DNA from: DASXKD01 sp963762735
Lineage (GTDB): Bacteria > Actinomycetota > Actinomycetes > Streptosporangiales > Streptosporangiaceae
Assembly (NCBI GenBank): GCA_963762735.1
Contig: CAVXMG010000040.1
Span: 1-64,000 of the forward strand
Direction of reading: 5' to 3'
Length of the DNA stretch: 64,000 nt
Part shown: positions 34,585 through 43,500 of the stretch, in pieces
Numbering within the stretch: position 1 is the first letter of the stretch
Layout: each line of letters begins with the position of its first letter
Program-made: the position numbers and the translations under genes
Notes under the pieces: model-generated
Told to the model about the DNA's origin: nothing
Database searches by the model: none
The model's input: only the letters and a program-made list of their open reading frames with translations

Positions 34585-35721
34585 GTGGACTTCACCGTGG
34601 GCCAGACCCAGCAGGCGGTCGCCGAGGCCGCGGCTCACGTGCTCGGCGGGTACGCTCGCGGCCCGGCGGCGGGCCAGCGAGGCCAGCCCGGCCTCGGCGC
34701 GGGCCAGGATGGCCCGGCCACAGGCCAGGACGACTCCTACGACCGCTCACTGTGGAAGGAACTCGCGAAGGCCGGCCTGCTGGGGCTCGCCGTCCCCGGC
34801 TCGCTGGGCGGTGAGGGGCTCGGAGTGGCCGAAACCGCGGTCCTGCTGACCGAGGCCGGCCGCGCCGCGGCCCCGGTTCCGGCGCTGGCCACGCTGGCCA
34901 TGGGCGTGCTGCCGGTGACCAGGTGGGGCACTCGCGACCAGCAGCAGGTGCTGCTCGCCGGTGTCCCGGCCGGGGACACCGTGCTCACCGCGGCCATCAG
35001 GGAGCCGTCGGAGCCGGCGCCGCCGGTGCCCGCGACCGCACTGCGCGACAGTGGAGCGGGCTCAGGCACCGTCTGCGGGGTAAAGATCGGTGTGCCATAC
35101 GCGGCGGCGGCAAGCTGGATCCTGGTCCCCGCCAGCCTCGGCTCCGGCGGCACCGCGATCGCCGTGATCGGCACGTCCGCGCCCGGGGTGACGCTCCGGC
35201 GCACACCAAGCTCCTCCGCCGCCCCGGAATACACCGTGCGGCTGGACGAGGCCCCGGTCGCGCACATCCTGGGCGGCAACGACACGGTGGCGGACCTGTA
35301 CCGGCTCACCGCGGCCGGCGCCTGCTGCCTGGCCGACGGCGCGCTGGCCGCCGCGCTCGCCCTGACCACGGACCACGTCCGGACCAGGCAGCAGTTCGGC
35401 CGGCCACTCGCCACGTTCCAGGCGGTCGCACAGCAGATCGCCGACGTCGCCATCGCGAGCCGCACCCTGCACCTGGCAACCGTGTCCGCGTGCTGGCGGC
35501 TGGACACCGGGCGGGACGCGGGGGGCGACACCGACGTGGCCGCGTACTGGCTCGCCACGGAGGTGCCCGCGGCGATGCGGGCCTGCCATCATCTGCACGG
35601 CGGGACCGGCATGGACGTCAGCTACCCGCTGCACCGGTACTCCGCGCTGGCCAAGGACCTGGTCAGCCTGGTCGGCGGGGCCGACTACCGGCTCGGCCTG
35701 CTCGGCGACAGGGCCGGGTGA
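34585..35721 (+). CDS. chsE1: Acyl-CoA dehydrogenase subunit ChsE1 (FadE28-like)
   Basis: 378 residues, GTG 34585 three bases after the fadE34 stop. ACAD features: LAKAGLLGLAVPGSLGGEGL, TDHVRTRQQFGRPLATFQAV and CHHLHGGTGMDVSYPLHRY. In mycobacteria ChsE1-ChsE2 form an alpha2beta2 enzyme that dehydrogenates the C3 side-chain CoA thioester (3-oxo-4-pregnene-20-carboxyl-CoA). Order here (E1-E2-H2-H1-ltp2) is that of the igr operon, which is why this subunit is named E1; only one subunit is expected to hold the catalytic Glu. Confidence 0.82.
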   Translation: MDFTVGQTQQAVAEAAAHVLGGYARGPAAGQRGQPGLGAGQDGPATGQDDSYDRSLWKELAKAGLLGLAVPGSLGGEGLGVAETAVLLTEAGRAAAPVPALATLAMGVLPVTRWGTRDQQQVLLAGVPAGDTVLTAAIREPSEPAPPVPATALRDSGAGSGTVCGVKIGVPYAAAASWILVPASLGSGGTAIAVIGTSAPGVTLRRTPSSSAAPEYTVRLDEAPVAHILGGNDTVADLYRLTAAGACCLADGALAAALALTTDHVRTRQQFGRPLATFQAVAQQIADVAIASRTLHLATVSACWRLDTGRDAGGDTDVAAYWLATEVPAAMRACHHLHGGTGMDVSYPLHRYSALAKDLVSLVGGADYRLGLLGDRAG

Positions 35722-35728
35722 GGCCGAC

Positions 35729-36910
35729 GTGTTCCTGGACCTCACCGCGGAGCAACTGGCCCTGCGCGACGAGCTGCGGGACTACTTCACCGGGTTGATC
35801 TCGCCCGCCGAACGGGCCGCGATGCTCACCGACCGGCACGGCGCGGTGTACCGCGAGGTGGTGCGCCGGATGGGCCGCGACGGCTGGCTCGGCGTGGGGT
35901 GGCCCGCGGAATACGGCGGGCGCGGGCTCGGCCAGGTGGAGCAGCAGATCTTCGCCAACGAGGCGGCCCGCGCCGACGTGCCGCTGCCCGCGGTCACCCT
36001 GCAGACCGTCGGCCCGACGCTGCAGGCGCACGGCACGCCCGAGCAGAAGCAGTTCTTCTTGCCGAAGATCCTGGCCGGTGAGGTGCACTTCGCCATCGGC
36101 TACACCGAGCCGGAAGCGGGCACCGACCTCGCGGCGCTGCGCACCCGGGCCGTGCGAGTGAAGGGGGATGGGGAGGCGGGTGGGCGCTATGTGGTGAACG
36201 GGGAGAAGATCTTCACGACCGGCGGGCACGACGCCGACTACATCTGGCTGGCCTGCCGTACCGACCCGCAGGCACCCAGGCACAAGGGCATCTCCATCCT
36301 GATCGTGGACACCACGGATCCCGGGTATTCCTGGACACCGATCTTCACCCTCGACGGCGCGCACCACGTCAACGCCACCTACTACTCCGACGTGCGCGTC
36401 CCGGTCACCCGGCGGGTCGGGGCGGAGAACGCCGGGTGGCGGCTGATCACCACGCAGCTCAACCACGAGCGGGTGATGCTCGGCCCGGCGGGCAAGCTCG
36501 CCGCCCTGCACGACCGGGTACTGAGCTGGGCCGCGGGCCGGACCGGGGCGGACGGGCGGCCGCTGCTCGACCGGCCCGACGTGCGCAGGGCGCTCGGCGC
36601 GGCCTACGCCAGCATGCGCGTCAACGAACTGCTGAACTGGCAGGTCGCGGCGGCGGACACCGTCGACGTCGCCGACGCGTCGGTGACCAAGGTCTACTCC
36701 TCCGTCCGGCTGCAGCAGCTGGGCCAGTTGCTGGAAGAAGTGGTGGCGCGGCACGGCGACCCGGCGGAGGAGGAAACTGCCCAGCTCCGTCACTGGCTTG
36801 ATATTCAGGCCAAACGAAACACCGTGCTGACGTTCGGCGGCGGAGTCAACGAAATCCAGCGCGAGCTGATCGCGACGGTGGGGCTCGGCCTGCCCCGGGT
36901 CCCCAGGTGA
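35729..36910 (+). CDS. chsE2: Acyl-CoA dehydrogenase subunit ChsE2 (FadE29-like)
   Basis: 393 residues from GTG 35729. ACAD blocks: WLGVGWPAEYGGRGLGQVEQ, FAIGYTEPEAGTDLAALRTR, VVNGEKIFTTGGHDADYIWL, RVGAENAGWRLITTQLNHER and the C-terminal FGGGVNEIQRELIATVGLGL. It follows the E1 gene by 7 bp and precedes chsH2. As partner of ChsE1 it would introduce the double bond in the 3-carbon steroid side-chain CoA ester. Confidence 0.85.
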   Translation: MFLDLTAEQLALRDELRDYFTGLISPAERAAMLTDRHGAVYREVVRRMGRDGWLGVGWPAEYGGRGLGQVEQQIFANEAARADVPLPAVTLQTVGPTLQAHGTPEQKQFFLPKILAGEVHFAIGYTEPEAGTDLAALRTRAVRVKGDGEAGGRYVVNGEKIFTTGGHDADYIWLACRTDPQAPRHKGISILIVDTTDPGYSWTPIFTLDGAHHVNATYYSDVRVPVTRRVGAENAGWRLITTQLNHERVMLGPAGKLAALHDRVLSWAAGRTGADGRPLLDRPDVRRALGAAYASMRVNELLNWQVAAADTVDVADASVTKVYSSVRLQQLGQLLEEVVARHGDPAEEETAQLRHWLDIQAKRNTVLTFGGGVNEIQRELIATVGLGLPRVPR

Positions 36911-36923
36911 ACGTGAGGACGTG

Positions 36924-37883
36924 ATGGCAACCGACGACACCACGGCCGCGATCAGGCAGGCCGCGGAGCGGATCGCCGCGGCCGGGCAGAGCCCCTCGCG
37001 GGCGGCCCCCGATCCGGTGAACCTGCCCATGATCCGGCACTGGACCCAGGCCATGGGCGACACCAACCCGATCTACACCGATGCCGGGGCCGCGGCCGCG
37101 TCGGTGCACGGCCGGCTGGTCGCCCCGCCCGCGATGGTCCAGGTCTGGACGATGCGCGGGCTCCGACCGGTGCCGGACGCCGGCGGTGACTCCGGCGATC
37201 CGCTGGGCCTGATGACCGCCGTGCTTGACGACGCCGGGTTCACCTCGGTCGTGGCCACCAACAGTGAGCAGGAGTACTACAGGTACCTGCGCCCCGGCGA
37301 GCAGCTCACGGTGCGCTCCAGCCTGGAGGGGGTGACCGGGCCGAAGCAGACCGCGCTCGGCGAAGGCTGGTTCGTCACCACCCGGAGCACCTGGTACGCG
37401 GGCGACGAGGCGGTCGCGGCGATGCGGTTCCGGGTACTGAAATTCCGCCCCGCCGCGGCGGAGGGCACGGCGGAGGGCACGGCGGGGGAGGTGCTGCGCC
37501 CGGTGGTCACCGCGGACACGGCGTTCTTCTGGGACGGCACCGCCCGGGGCGAGCTGCGGATCCAGCGCTGCGGCGGGTGCGGCGCGCTGCGCCACCCGCC
37601 GGGGCCGATGTGCCCGGCGTGCGGCGCCGACAAGCCGGAGTACGTGCTGGCCGCGGGGACCGGGGAGGTCTACAGCTATGTGGTGCACCATCACCCGCCG
37701 GTGCCCGGCCACCAGGCGCCGTTCGTCGTCGCGCTTGTTCAGCTCACCGAGGGAGTCCGGATGGTCGGCGAACTGCTCGGCGCAGACCCGGAGCAGGTGC
37801 GCATCGGCATGCCGGTCCGGGCCGAGTTCGCGAAGGTCGATGGTGACCTGACGCTGCCCGCCTGGCGGGAGGACCGGCCATGA
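36924..37883 (+). CDS. chsH2: ChsH2: MaoC-like/DUF35 side-chain hydratase subunit
   Basis: 319 residues. N-terminal MaoC-like hot-dog domain (~1-170) whose hydratase motif reads GDTNPIYTD, with Tyr where hydratase-2 enzymes have His, so it is probably non-catalytic. The C-terminal DUF35 part has a zinc ribbon (CGGCGALRHPPGPMCPACG) and an OB fold. In mycobacteria ChsH2 pairs with ChsH1 for hydration, and its DUF35 domain pairs with Ltp2 for the retro-aldol step. ATG 36924 is chosen over GTG 36921. Its stop overlaps chsH1 (ATGA). Confidence 0.88.
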   Translation: MATDDTTAAIRQAAERIAAAGQSPSRAAPDPVNLPMIRHWTQAMGDTNPIYTDAGAAAASVHGRLVAPPAMVQVWTMRGLRPVPDAGGDSGDPLGLMTAVLDDAGFTSVVATNSEQEYYRYLRPGEQLTVRSSLEGVTGPKQTALGEGWFVTTRSTWYAGDEAVAAMRFRVLKFRPAAAEGTAEGTAGEVLRPVVTADTAFFWDGTARGELRIQRCGGCGALRHPPGPMCPACGADKPEYVLAAGTGEVYSYVVHHHPPVPGHQAPFVVALVQLTEGVRMVGELLGADPEQVRIGMPVRAEFAKVDGDLTLPAWREDRP

Positions 37884-38293
37884 CCGTAATCACCGGCACC
37901 GTGCTGCCGGAACTCGTGATCGACGTCACGCCCACGTTCGTGATCGCCACCGCGATCGCGACCAGGGACTTCCAGGACGTGCACCACGACAGGGACAAGG
38001 CCGTGGCGCGCGGCGGCAAGGACATCTTCCTCAACATCCTCACCACCACCGGCCTGGTGCAGCGGTACGTCACCGACTGGGCAGGCTCGGACGCGCTGGT
38101 CCGCAAGGTCGACATCCGGCTCGGCGTGCCCTGCTACGCGGGGGACACGCTGACCCTTTCCGGGCAGGTGATCCAGGCCGGAGAGGGACAGCACAGCGGC
38201 CAGGACTGCGTGGTCGAGGTCATCGGCAGGTGCGGCCTCGGCGATCACGTGACCGGCACGGTCCGGGTGTGCCTGCCCGGGGGCAGGCCGTGA
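37880..38293 (+). CDS. chsH1: ChsH1: MaoC-like enoyl-CoA hydratase subunit
   Basis: 137-residue single hot-dog domain with the acid/base region ATRDFQDVHHDRDKA (Asp and His of the hydratase motif present). It would hydrate the side-chain enoyl-CoA as a heterotetramer with ChsH2. ATG 37880 overlaps the chsH2 stop and its own stop overlaps ltp2 (GTGA), so the three are translationally coupled with presumably matched amounts. Confidence 0.88.
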   Translation: MTVITGTVLPELVIDVTPTFVIATAIATRDFQDVHHDRDKAVARGGKDIFLNILTTTGLVQRYVTDWAGSDALVRKVDIRLGVPCYAGDTLTLSGQVIQAGEGQHSGQDCVVEVIGRCGLGDHVTGTVRVCLPGGRP

Positions 38294-39453
38294 TCGCAGG
38301 GACGGCGGCGATTGCCGGGATCGGGGCCACCGAGTTCTCCAAGGACTCCGGGCGCAGTGAGCTGCGGCTGGCTGCCGAGGCCACGCTGGCCGCGCTGGCC
38401 GACGCCGGGCTGGATCCGTCGGACGTGGACGGGCTGGTCACGTTCACCATGGACAGCACCGCGGAGATCGCGCTCGCCCGCGAGCTGGGCATCGGCGACC
38501 TGCGGTTCTTCAGCCACGTCGGCTATGGCGGCGGTGCCGCGTGCGGCTGCGTGCTCCAGGCGGTGCTGGCCATCACCGCCGGGATCGCCGACGTGGTGGT
38601 CTGCTACCGGGCGCTGAACGAGCGGTCGGGGCACCGGTTCGGCCAGGTGTCCCGTGCAGCCGTGCAGGCGGCGACCTCCGCCGGCGTGGACAACGGCTGG
38701 CACTACCCGATGGGGCTGTCCACCCCGGCCGCGACCGTCGCGATGATCGCCCGGCGGTACATGCACGACTACGGCGCGACCAGCGAGGACTTCGGCCGGG
38801 TCACCGTCGCGGACCGCCGGCACGCGGCGACCAACCCGAAGGCGTGGTTCTACCAGCGCCCGGTGACGCTCGCCGAGCACCAGGCGTCCAGATGGATCGC
38901 CGAGCCGCTGCGGCTGCTGGACTGCTGCCAGGAAAGTGACGGCGCCGTGGCCGTGGTGGTGACCAGCGCCGAGCAGGCCCGCGGCCTGCGGCAGCGGCCT
39001 GCCGTGATCCGCGCCGCCGCGCAGGGCAGCAGCCCGGGCCAGTTCACCATGACCAGCTATTACCGCGACGAGCTTGGCCTGCCCGAGATGGGGGTGGTGG
39101 CCAGGCAGTTGTGGCGACAGGCCGGAATCGGCCCGGCCGACGTGCGCACCGCCGTGCTCTACGACCACTTCACCCCGTACGTCCTGCTGCAGCTTGAAGA
39201 GCTGGGCTTCTGCCCGCGCGGCCAGGCCAGGCACTTCATCGCCGGCGGGGCGATCGAACTCGGCGGGGCGCTGCCGCTGAATCCGCACGGCGGCCAGCTC
39301 GGCGAGGCCTACATTCACGGCATGAACGGCATCGCCGAGGCGGTCCGCCAGGTCCGCGGCACCTCGGTCAACCAGGTACCCGGCGACGGCCCGGTGCTGG
39401 TCACCGCCGGCACCGGCGTCCCCACCAGCGGCCTCATCCTCGGCCCCGACTGA
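38290..39453 (+). CDS. ltp2: Ltp2: SCP-x thiolase-like retro-aldolase
   Basis: 387 residues from GTG 38290, overlapping chsH1. Thiolase fold with AIAGIGATEFSKDSGRSELR, HVGYGGGAACGCVLQAVLAI, a DCCQESDGAVAVVVTSAEQA block and the C-terminal NPHGGQLGEAYIHGMNGIAE. Ltp2 cleaves the hydroxylated 3-carbon steroid side chain to a 17-keto steroid and propionyl-CoA, in complex with the DUF35 domain of ChsH2. Last gene of the side-chain operon. Confidence 0.88.
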   Translation: MIAGTAAIAGIGATEFSKDSGRSELRLAAEATLAALADAGLDPSDVDGLVTFTMDSTAEIALARELGIGDLRFFSHVGYGGGAACGCVLQAVLAITAGIADVVVCYRALNERSGHRFGQVSRAAVQAATSAGVDNGWHYPMGLSTPAATVAMIARRYMHDYGATSEDFGRVTVADRRHAATNPKAWFYQRPVTLAEHQASRWIAEPLRLLDCCQESDGAVAVVVTSAEQARGLRQRPAVIRAAAQGSSPGQFTMTSYYRDELGLPEMGVVARQLWRQAGIGPADVRTAVLYDHFTPYVLLQLEELGFCPRGQARHFIAGGAIELGGALPLNPHGGQLGEAYIHGMNGIAEAVRQVRGTSVNQVPGDGPVLVTAGTGVPTSGLILGPD

Positions 39454-39593
39454 CGGTCATGCGATTCCTCGGCGGCGCTTTGACCGCGGGATGATCAGAT
39501 GGCCGGCCCGAGTTCACCGGTGACGTCCTTCCCGCCCGGGAGGCCGGTGACTATCGTTTTTGCTGCGGTCGGCGAGGCTGGGGAGGTGGCGTC

Positions 39594-41045
39594 ATGAAGG
39601 TCACCAGGTACTGGGCTTTTGCTGCCGCGATCGCGGCTGTCGCGGGTTTGACCTTGTCGGCGGGGACGCCGGTGCTGGCCTCCGGCACGCCCGCCCCGGG
39701 CTGGCCGCAGCCGCGATACAACGCGGCCGGCACCGGCTACAACCCCACGGAGACCCAGCTCGGCACCGGCAACGTGGGAACGCTGGTCACCCGCGCCATC
39801 GCACCGCTGGGCCGGCCGTTCTCCGCCGCGGCGCCGGTGGTGGCGGACGGGCTGGTGATCGTGACCGGCTATTACTCCAGCGGCGGGCAGAAGGGGGAGA
39901 TCGAGGCCTTCCCACAATCCTGCGGGGCGCCGCTCGGCCTGTCCTGCCAGCCGGTCTGGAAGGCCTTCGTGAGCACCGACGACTCGATGGGCGTCACCGT
40001 GGCCGACGGCATGGTGTTCGCCAACACCCTCACCGCCAAGCCCACCCAGAAGCTGTGGGTGTTCAGCGAGCACTGCGGCACCGGCGGTGCCACCTGCAGG
40101 CCGCTGTGGACGACGAACATCCGCGGGATCTCCGATGCCGACGAGGCCCCGACCGTGGCCGGCGGCGTCATCTACGTCCCCTACGGCCGGATCGGTGACG
40201 CCGCCCTGTTGGCATTCCCGGAGGCGTGCCACTACGGGTGCCAGCCGCTCTGGCGGGGCCCGCTGCCCACCGTCCTCGATGACTCGGCGGCGGTCGCCAA
40301 CGGCTTCGTATACGTGCCCGACTACGACGGATCCATCTATGCGTTCCGGGTGGGCTGCGCGACGGGCGGCAATACGTGTACCCCGGCCTGGGTCGGCAGC
40401 GTGGGCGAAGGCGGCCCGCGCGGGGTGGCGGTCGGCGGCGGGCTGGTGTTCGCCGGATCGCAGGACGGCGACGTGTACGCCTTCAAGGCCACTGGCTGCG
40501 GGCAGCCGGTCTGCTCTCCGGTCTGGACGGCGGTCGCCAAGAACGGCGCCAACTTCCTCGCCCGGCCCGCGGTCGCGTACGGCCTCGTGTTCATCACCAA
40601 CTACGTCACCGGGTACCTGTACGCCTATCCCGAGCACTGCGCCGCGGTATGCAAGCCGGTCTGGCAGGCATTCCTGGCCCCGCAGAATCTCGGCGCCCCC
40701 GCGGTGGCCAACGGAGTCGTGTACGTGGCCGAGGGCAACAGTGCCAAGAACGTGGGCATCGACGCCTTCTCGGTCCATTGCGCGACCGGCGGCGGTACCT
40801 GCACACCGCTCTGGCACGGCAACGGCGGCAGCTTCTATGTGCCGAGCGGCCCGGTCGTCGCGGGCGGCGAGCTGTGGGCGACGGGCGGCCCGCAGAACGG
40901 CCCGGCCAACCTGTACGCCTTCGGGCTTCCCGTCCCGGGCGCGGCACGCGCCGGTACCGAGGCACGGGGCAGCGGTTGGCCCGCCCCGTGTCCGCATCTG
41001 GCGCATCTGGCGCGCGGGTGTCGATCCCGTGTCGATCACAGCTGA
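39594..41045 (+). CDS. Secreted PQQ-like beta-propeller protein
   Basis: 483 residues. Signal peptide (WAFAAAIAAVAGLTLSAGTP) followed by repeating blades such as APVVADGLVIVTGYYSSGG, AAVANGFVYVPDYDGSIYAF, VAVGGGLVFAGSQDGDVYAF and GAPAVANGVVYVAEGN. Many blades carry Cys pairs (CxxxxxxC), suggesting disulfides. No PQQ-enzyme catalytic Asp is evident, so it may be a binding protein. The last ~35 residues are low-complexity and may be read-through of former intergenic DNA. Followed by palindromic element copy 2. Confidence 0.7.
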   Translation: MKVTRYWAFAAAIAAVAGLTLSAGTPVLASGTPAPGWPQPRYNAAGTGYNPTETQLGTGNVGTLVTRAIAPLGRPFSAAAPVVADGLVIVTGYYSSGGQKGEIEAFPQSCGAPLGLSCQPVWKAFVSTDDSMGVTVADGMVFANTLTAKPTQKLWVFSEHCGTGGATCRPLWTTNIRGISDADEAPTVAGGVIYVPYGRIGDAALLAFPEACHYGCQPLWRGPLPTVLDDSAAVANGFVYVPDYDGSIYAFRVGCATGGNTCTPAWVGSVGEGGPRGVAVGGGLVFAGSQDGDVYAFKATGCGQPVCSPVWTAVAKNGANFLARPAVAYGLVFITNYVTGYLYAYPEHCAAVCKPVWQAFLAPQNLGAPAVANGVVYVAEGNSAKNVGIDAFSVHCATGGGTCTPLWHGNGGSFYVPSGPVVAGGELWATGGPQNGPANLYAFGLPVPGAARAGTEARGSGWPAPCPHLAHLARGCRSRVDHS

Positions 41046-41104
41046 CTCGCAACGCACCAACAGGAAGCAGCTGCACCTGTCGGGCCGGGCAGGTCTAGAA
41101 AGCA

Positions 41105-41164
41105 TTTGTGGCTGTTGGCACTCCACCCACATTCTTTTGTGGGTGAAGTGCCATTGACCACAAA
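41105..41164. repeat. 60-nt palindromic element, copy 2 (inverted)
   Basis: Exactly 60 nt like copy 1, from TTTGTGGCTGTTGGC to TTGACCACAAA. On the opposite strand its centre is CCACAAAAGAATGTGG, identical to copy 1 over 16 nt, while the arms differ with compensating changes. Confidence 0.85.
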
Positions 41165-41184
41165 CCGGCGCTGAGGTGATGGCC

Positions 41185-41673
41185 ATGCCGGAGGTGCTGC
41201 TACGGCTGACGGTGCGCGACCTGACCGCCGCGGACCTGCCGGCGTGTGCCTGGTCGGGCGGGTCACTTCATGTGGCGGCGATGGCCGGGGAACTGGAGCG
41301 CGCCGGGCGCGGCGAGGTGGAGTATCTCGCCGTCTGCCCGCCCTCTGGCCTGCCGGTGGCGCTCGGCGGGATCGACTATGTGAGGATCCCTGGCGCCGGG
41401 GTGCTGTGGCAGCTGGCTGTGCACGGGGCGCTGCAGTCGTGCGGGATCGGCACGATCCTCATCGGGGCCGCTGAGCAGCGGATCCGTGCTCGCGGGCTGC
41501 ACCGGGCCGAGCTGAGCGTGGAGGAGAACAACCCGCGCGCCCGCGCGCTGTACGAACGACTCGGCTACATCACTTATGGCAGTGCGCCCGAGTCGTGGGA
41601 TGAGAATGCCCCGGACGGGTCTGTGGTCCGCTACGAGACCATGTGCACGCTCATGCGCAAGGAACTGGGCTAG
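41185..41673 (+). CDS. GNAT-family N-acetyltransferase
   Basis: 162 residues with acetyl-CoA-binding block LAVHGALQSCGIGTILIGAA (Q/RxxGxG/A form) and the C-terminal SVEENNPRARALYERLGY motif of GNAT enzymes. ATG 41185 is chosen eight bases after GAGG; ATG 41179 and GTG 41176 are alternatives. It starts 20 bp after the palindromic element. Substrate unknown. Confidence 0.8.
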   Translation: MPEVLLRLTVRDLTAADLPACAWSGGSLHVAAMAGELERAGRGEVEYLAVCPPSGLPVALGGIDYVRIPGAGVLWQLAVHGALQSCGIGTILIGAAEQRIRARGLHRAELSVEENNPRARALYERLGYITYGSAPESWDENAPDGSVVRYETMCTLMRKELG

Positions 41674-41742
41674 CTTCTGGGTGCCCCGGGCGGAGGGTGG
41701 CCCGGGGAGGACGGGTGCCACGGGGTGCGTAGGGCATGAAAA

Positions 41743-43464
41743 TCAGTGCGTGCCGGCAAGGTCAAGCGCGGCGATGTAGCCGAACGTCATGGCCGGGCCG
41801 ATGGTGGCGCCCGCGCCGGCGTAGCTGCGGCCCATCACTGCGGCGCTGGTGTTGCCCGCCGCGTACAGGCCGGGAATCGGGGTGCCGTCGGCGCGCAGCA
41901 CCCGGGCCCGCGCATCGGTGCGCAGGCCGCCCTTGGTGCCGAGGTCGCCGGGGACGATCTTGACCGCATAGAACGGCGGGGTGTCCAGCGGCGCGAGGTT
42001 CGGGTTGGGGCGGCGCCGTGGGTCGCCGTAGTAGCGGTCGTAGGCCGAGTCGCCGCGGTGGAAGTCCTCGTCTCTGCCCGCGCGGGCGAAGCCGTTGAAC
42101 CTGGTCATGGTCGCGGCCAGCACCTGCGGGTCCAGGCCGGCGCTGGCGGCCAGTTCGGCGACCGTGGCGGCGCGGTGCACCGAGCCCACGGCGGACCAGC
42201 GCCGGGGGAGTGACTTGCCCGGCGGCAGGCCCGCGAACACGTAGCTGTTCCGGTACCGCTGGTCGAAGATCAGCCAGGAGGGGATGTGCGGGACGGCGCC
42301 GGTGTGCCCCTCGTACATCGCGTGCACCGCGTCGACGTAGGGGGCGGACTCGTTCACGAAGCGCTGGCCCGCGCCGTTGACCAGCAGGCAGCCGGGCAGG
42401 CTGCGTTCGGCCAGGCAGAAGTACGGGCCGGACGGCAGCGGGATGGACGGCCCCCACCAGGAGTCGTCCATGAGGTCCAGCGCCGCCCCCGCCGCCTCGC
42501 CCGCGGCGATCGCGTCACCGGTGTTGCCTGCCGACCCGGTGGTCCACTCGGTGCCGATCGGCGGGCGCTGGTAGCGCTGCCGCATCGCCGCGTTTCGCTC
42601 GAAGCCGCCGGCCGCCAGCACCACGCCGCGGCTCGCCCGGATCAGCGCGGGCTGGCCGTCGCGGGCCACCTCGACCCCGGCGGCCCGGCCGTCTTCCAGG
42701 TGCAGGCCGGTCATCGGAGTGTCCAGCCAGACCGGCACCTGTCGCGCCGCCAAGCCCGCCCGCAGGCCCGCGGCGAGCGCCTGGCCCATGCTGAGCACCC
42801 GCTGCCGGAGCAGGCGGGTGCGGGCCATCCGGCCCGCGACCTTCGCGCCGGCGAGCATCGCCCGGGGATGCCGGGGGCCCAGGCTCAGCCAGCGGTAGTC
42901 GGCCTGGGTGATCGTCACCCCGGGCGGTGCAGGCAGGTAGGGCGGGTTGAGGTGCGCCAGTTCGGTGCCGAGGACCCGGCCGTCCATGGGCCGCGGTTCG
43001 ATGCTGCGGCCCTTGGCCAGGCCGCCCGGGGCCTCCGGATAGTAGTCGGAGTAGCCAGGGACCCAGGCGAAGTCCACCGGGGTGTGTGCGCGCACGAAGC
43101 TGAGCATGGCCGGGCCCTGTTCGAGCAGTGCCTGCTGCCGCTCGGCGCTCACGCAGCCGTTGGCGACATGGGCCAGGTAGGCACGGGCCTGTTCGGGCGT
43201 GTCGGCGACCCCAGCCCGGCGCAGCACCTCGTTCCCCGGCACCCACAGGCCGCCGCCGGAGCGGGCGGTGGAGCCGCCGAACCGGCCGGTCTTCTCGATC
43301 ACCACGACCCGCAGGCCGTGGTGCGCGGCCGCGAGCGCGGCGGTCATCCCGGCGGCGCCACTGCCCACCACCACGACCTCGAACTCGGCCTGGTCCGTTT
43401 TGACTTCTCCCCGCCCTGAAGGACGGGGATTCTCGGCCCTCACGGGCCGGGGTTCCTGTTTCAC
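41743..43464 (-). CDS. kstD: 3-ketosteroid-delta1-dehydrogenase (KstD), N-terminus replaced by TnpB-element DNA
   Basis: 573 residues as now readable. FAD motif VVVVGSGAAGMTAALAAA, KstD signature SGGGLWVPGN, catalytic-region FYAVKIVPGDLGTKGG and C-terminal GLYAAGNTSAAVMGRSYAGA. KstD introduces the C1-C2 double bond in ring A. The first ~22 codons from GTG 43464 lie in the right end of the TnpB element, with a GGGAGG nine bases before. The native start is probably GTG 44627, beyond the element: joining 44623 to 43399 gives GTG ACA ACG GAC in frame, a 553-residue protein with ribosome site and KstR box. Expression today is therefore doubtful. Confidence 0.88.
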   Translation of the reverse strand: MKQEPRPVRAENPRPSGRGEVKTDQAEFEVVVVGSGAAGMTAALAAAHHGLRVVVIEKTGRFGGSTARSGGGLWVPGNEVLRRAGVADTPEQARAYLAHVANGCVSAERQQALLEQGPAMLSFVRAHTPVDFAWVPGYSDYYPEAPGGLAKGRSIEPRPMDGRVLGTELAHLNPPYLPAPPGVTITQADYRWLSLGPRHPRAMLAGAKVAGRMARTRLLRQRVLSMGQALAAGLRAGLAARQVPVWLDTPMTGLHLEDGRAAGVEVARDGQPALIRASRGVVLAAGGFERNAAMRQRYQRPPIGTEWTTGSAGNTGDAIAAGEAAGAALDLMDDSWWGPSIPLPSGPYFCLAERSLPGCLLVNGAGQRFVNESAPYVDAVHAMYEGHTGAVPHIPSWLIFDQRYRNSYVFAGLPPGKSLPRRWSAVGSVHRAATVAELAASAGLDPQVLAATMTRFNGFARAGRDEDFHRGDSAYDRYYGDPRRRPNPNLAPLDTPPFYAVKIVPGDLGTKGGLRTDARARVLRADGTPIPGLYAAGNTSAAVMGRSYAGAGATIGPAMTFGYIAALDLAGTH

Positions 43465-43500
43465 TGACGGTCGCCTCCCTGCGCTACGCGCGGGCAGGTC
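43400..43500 (-). ncRNA. Candidate omega-RNA (right-end RNA) of TnpB element
   Basis: TnpB nucleases use an RNA made from the 3' end of tnpB plus the right end, with the flanking DNA as guide. Here the region from the tnpB stop to GAAGTCAA can form two GC stems (CCCCGGCCCGTGAGGGCCGAG and CCCCGTCCTTCAGGGCGGGG). A transcript running on would carry kstD codons 2 onward as guide. The same bases are also readable as the current N-terminus of kstD. Confidence 0.5.
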
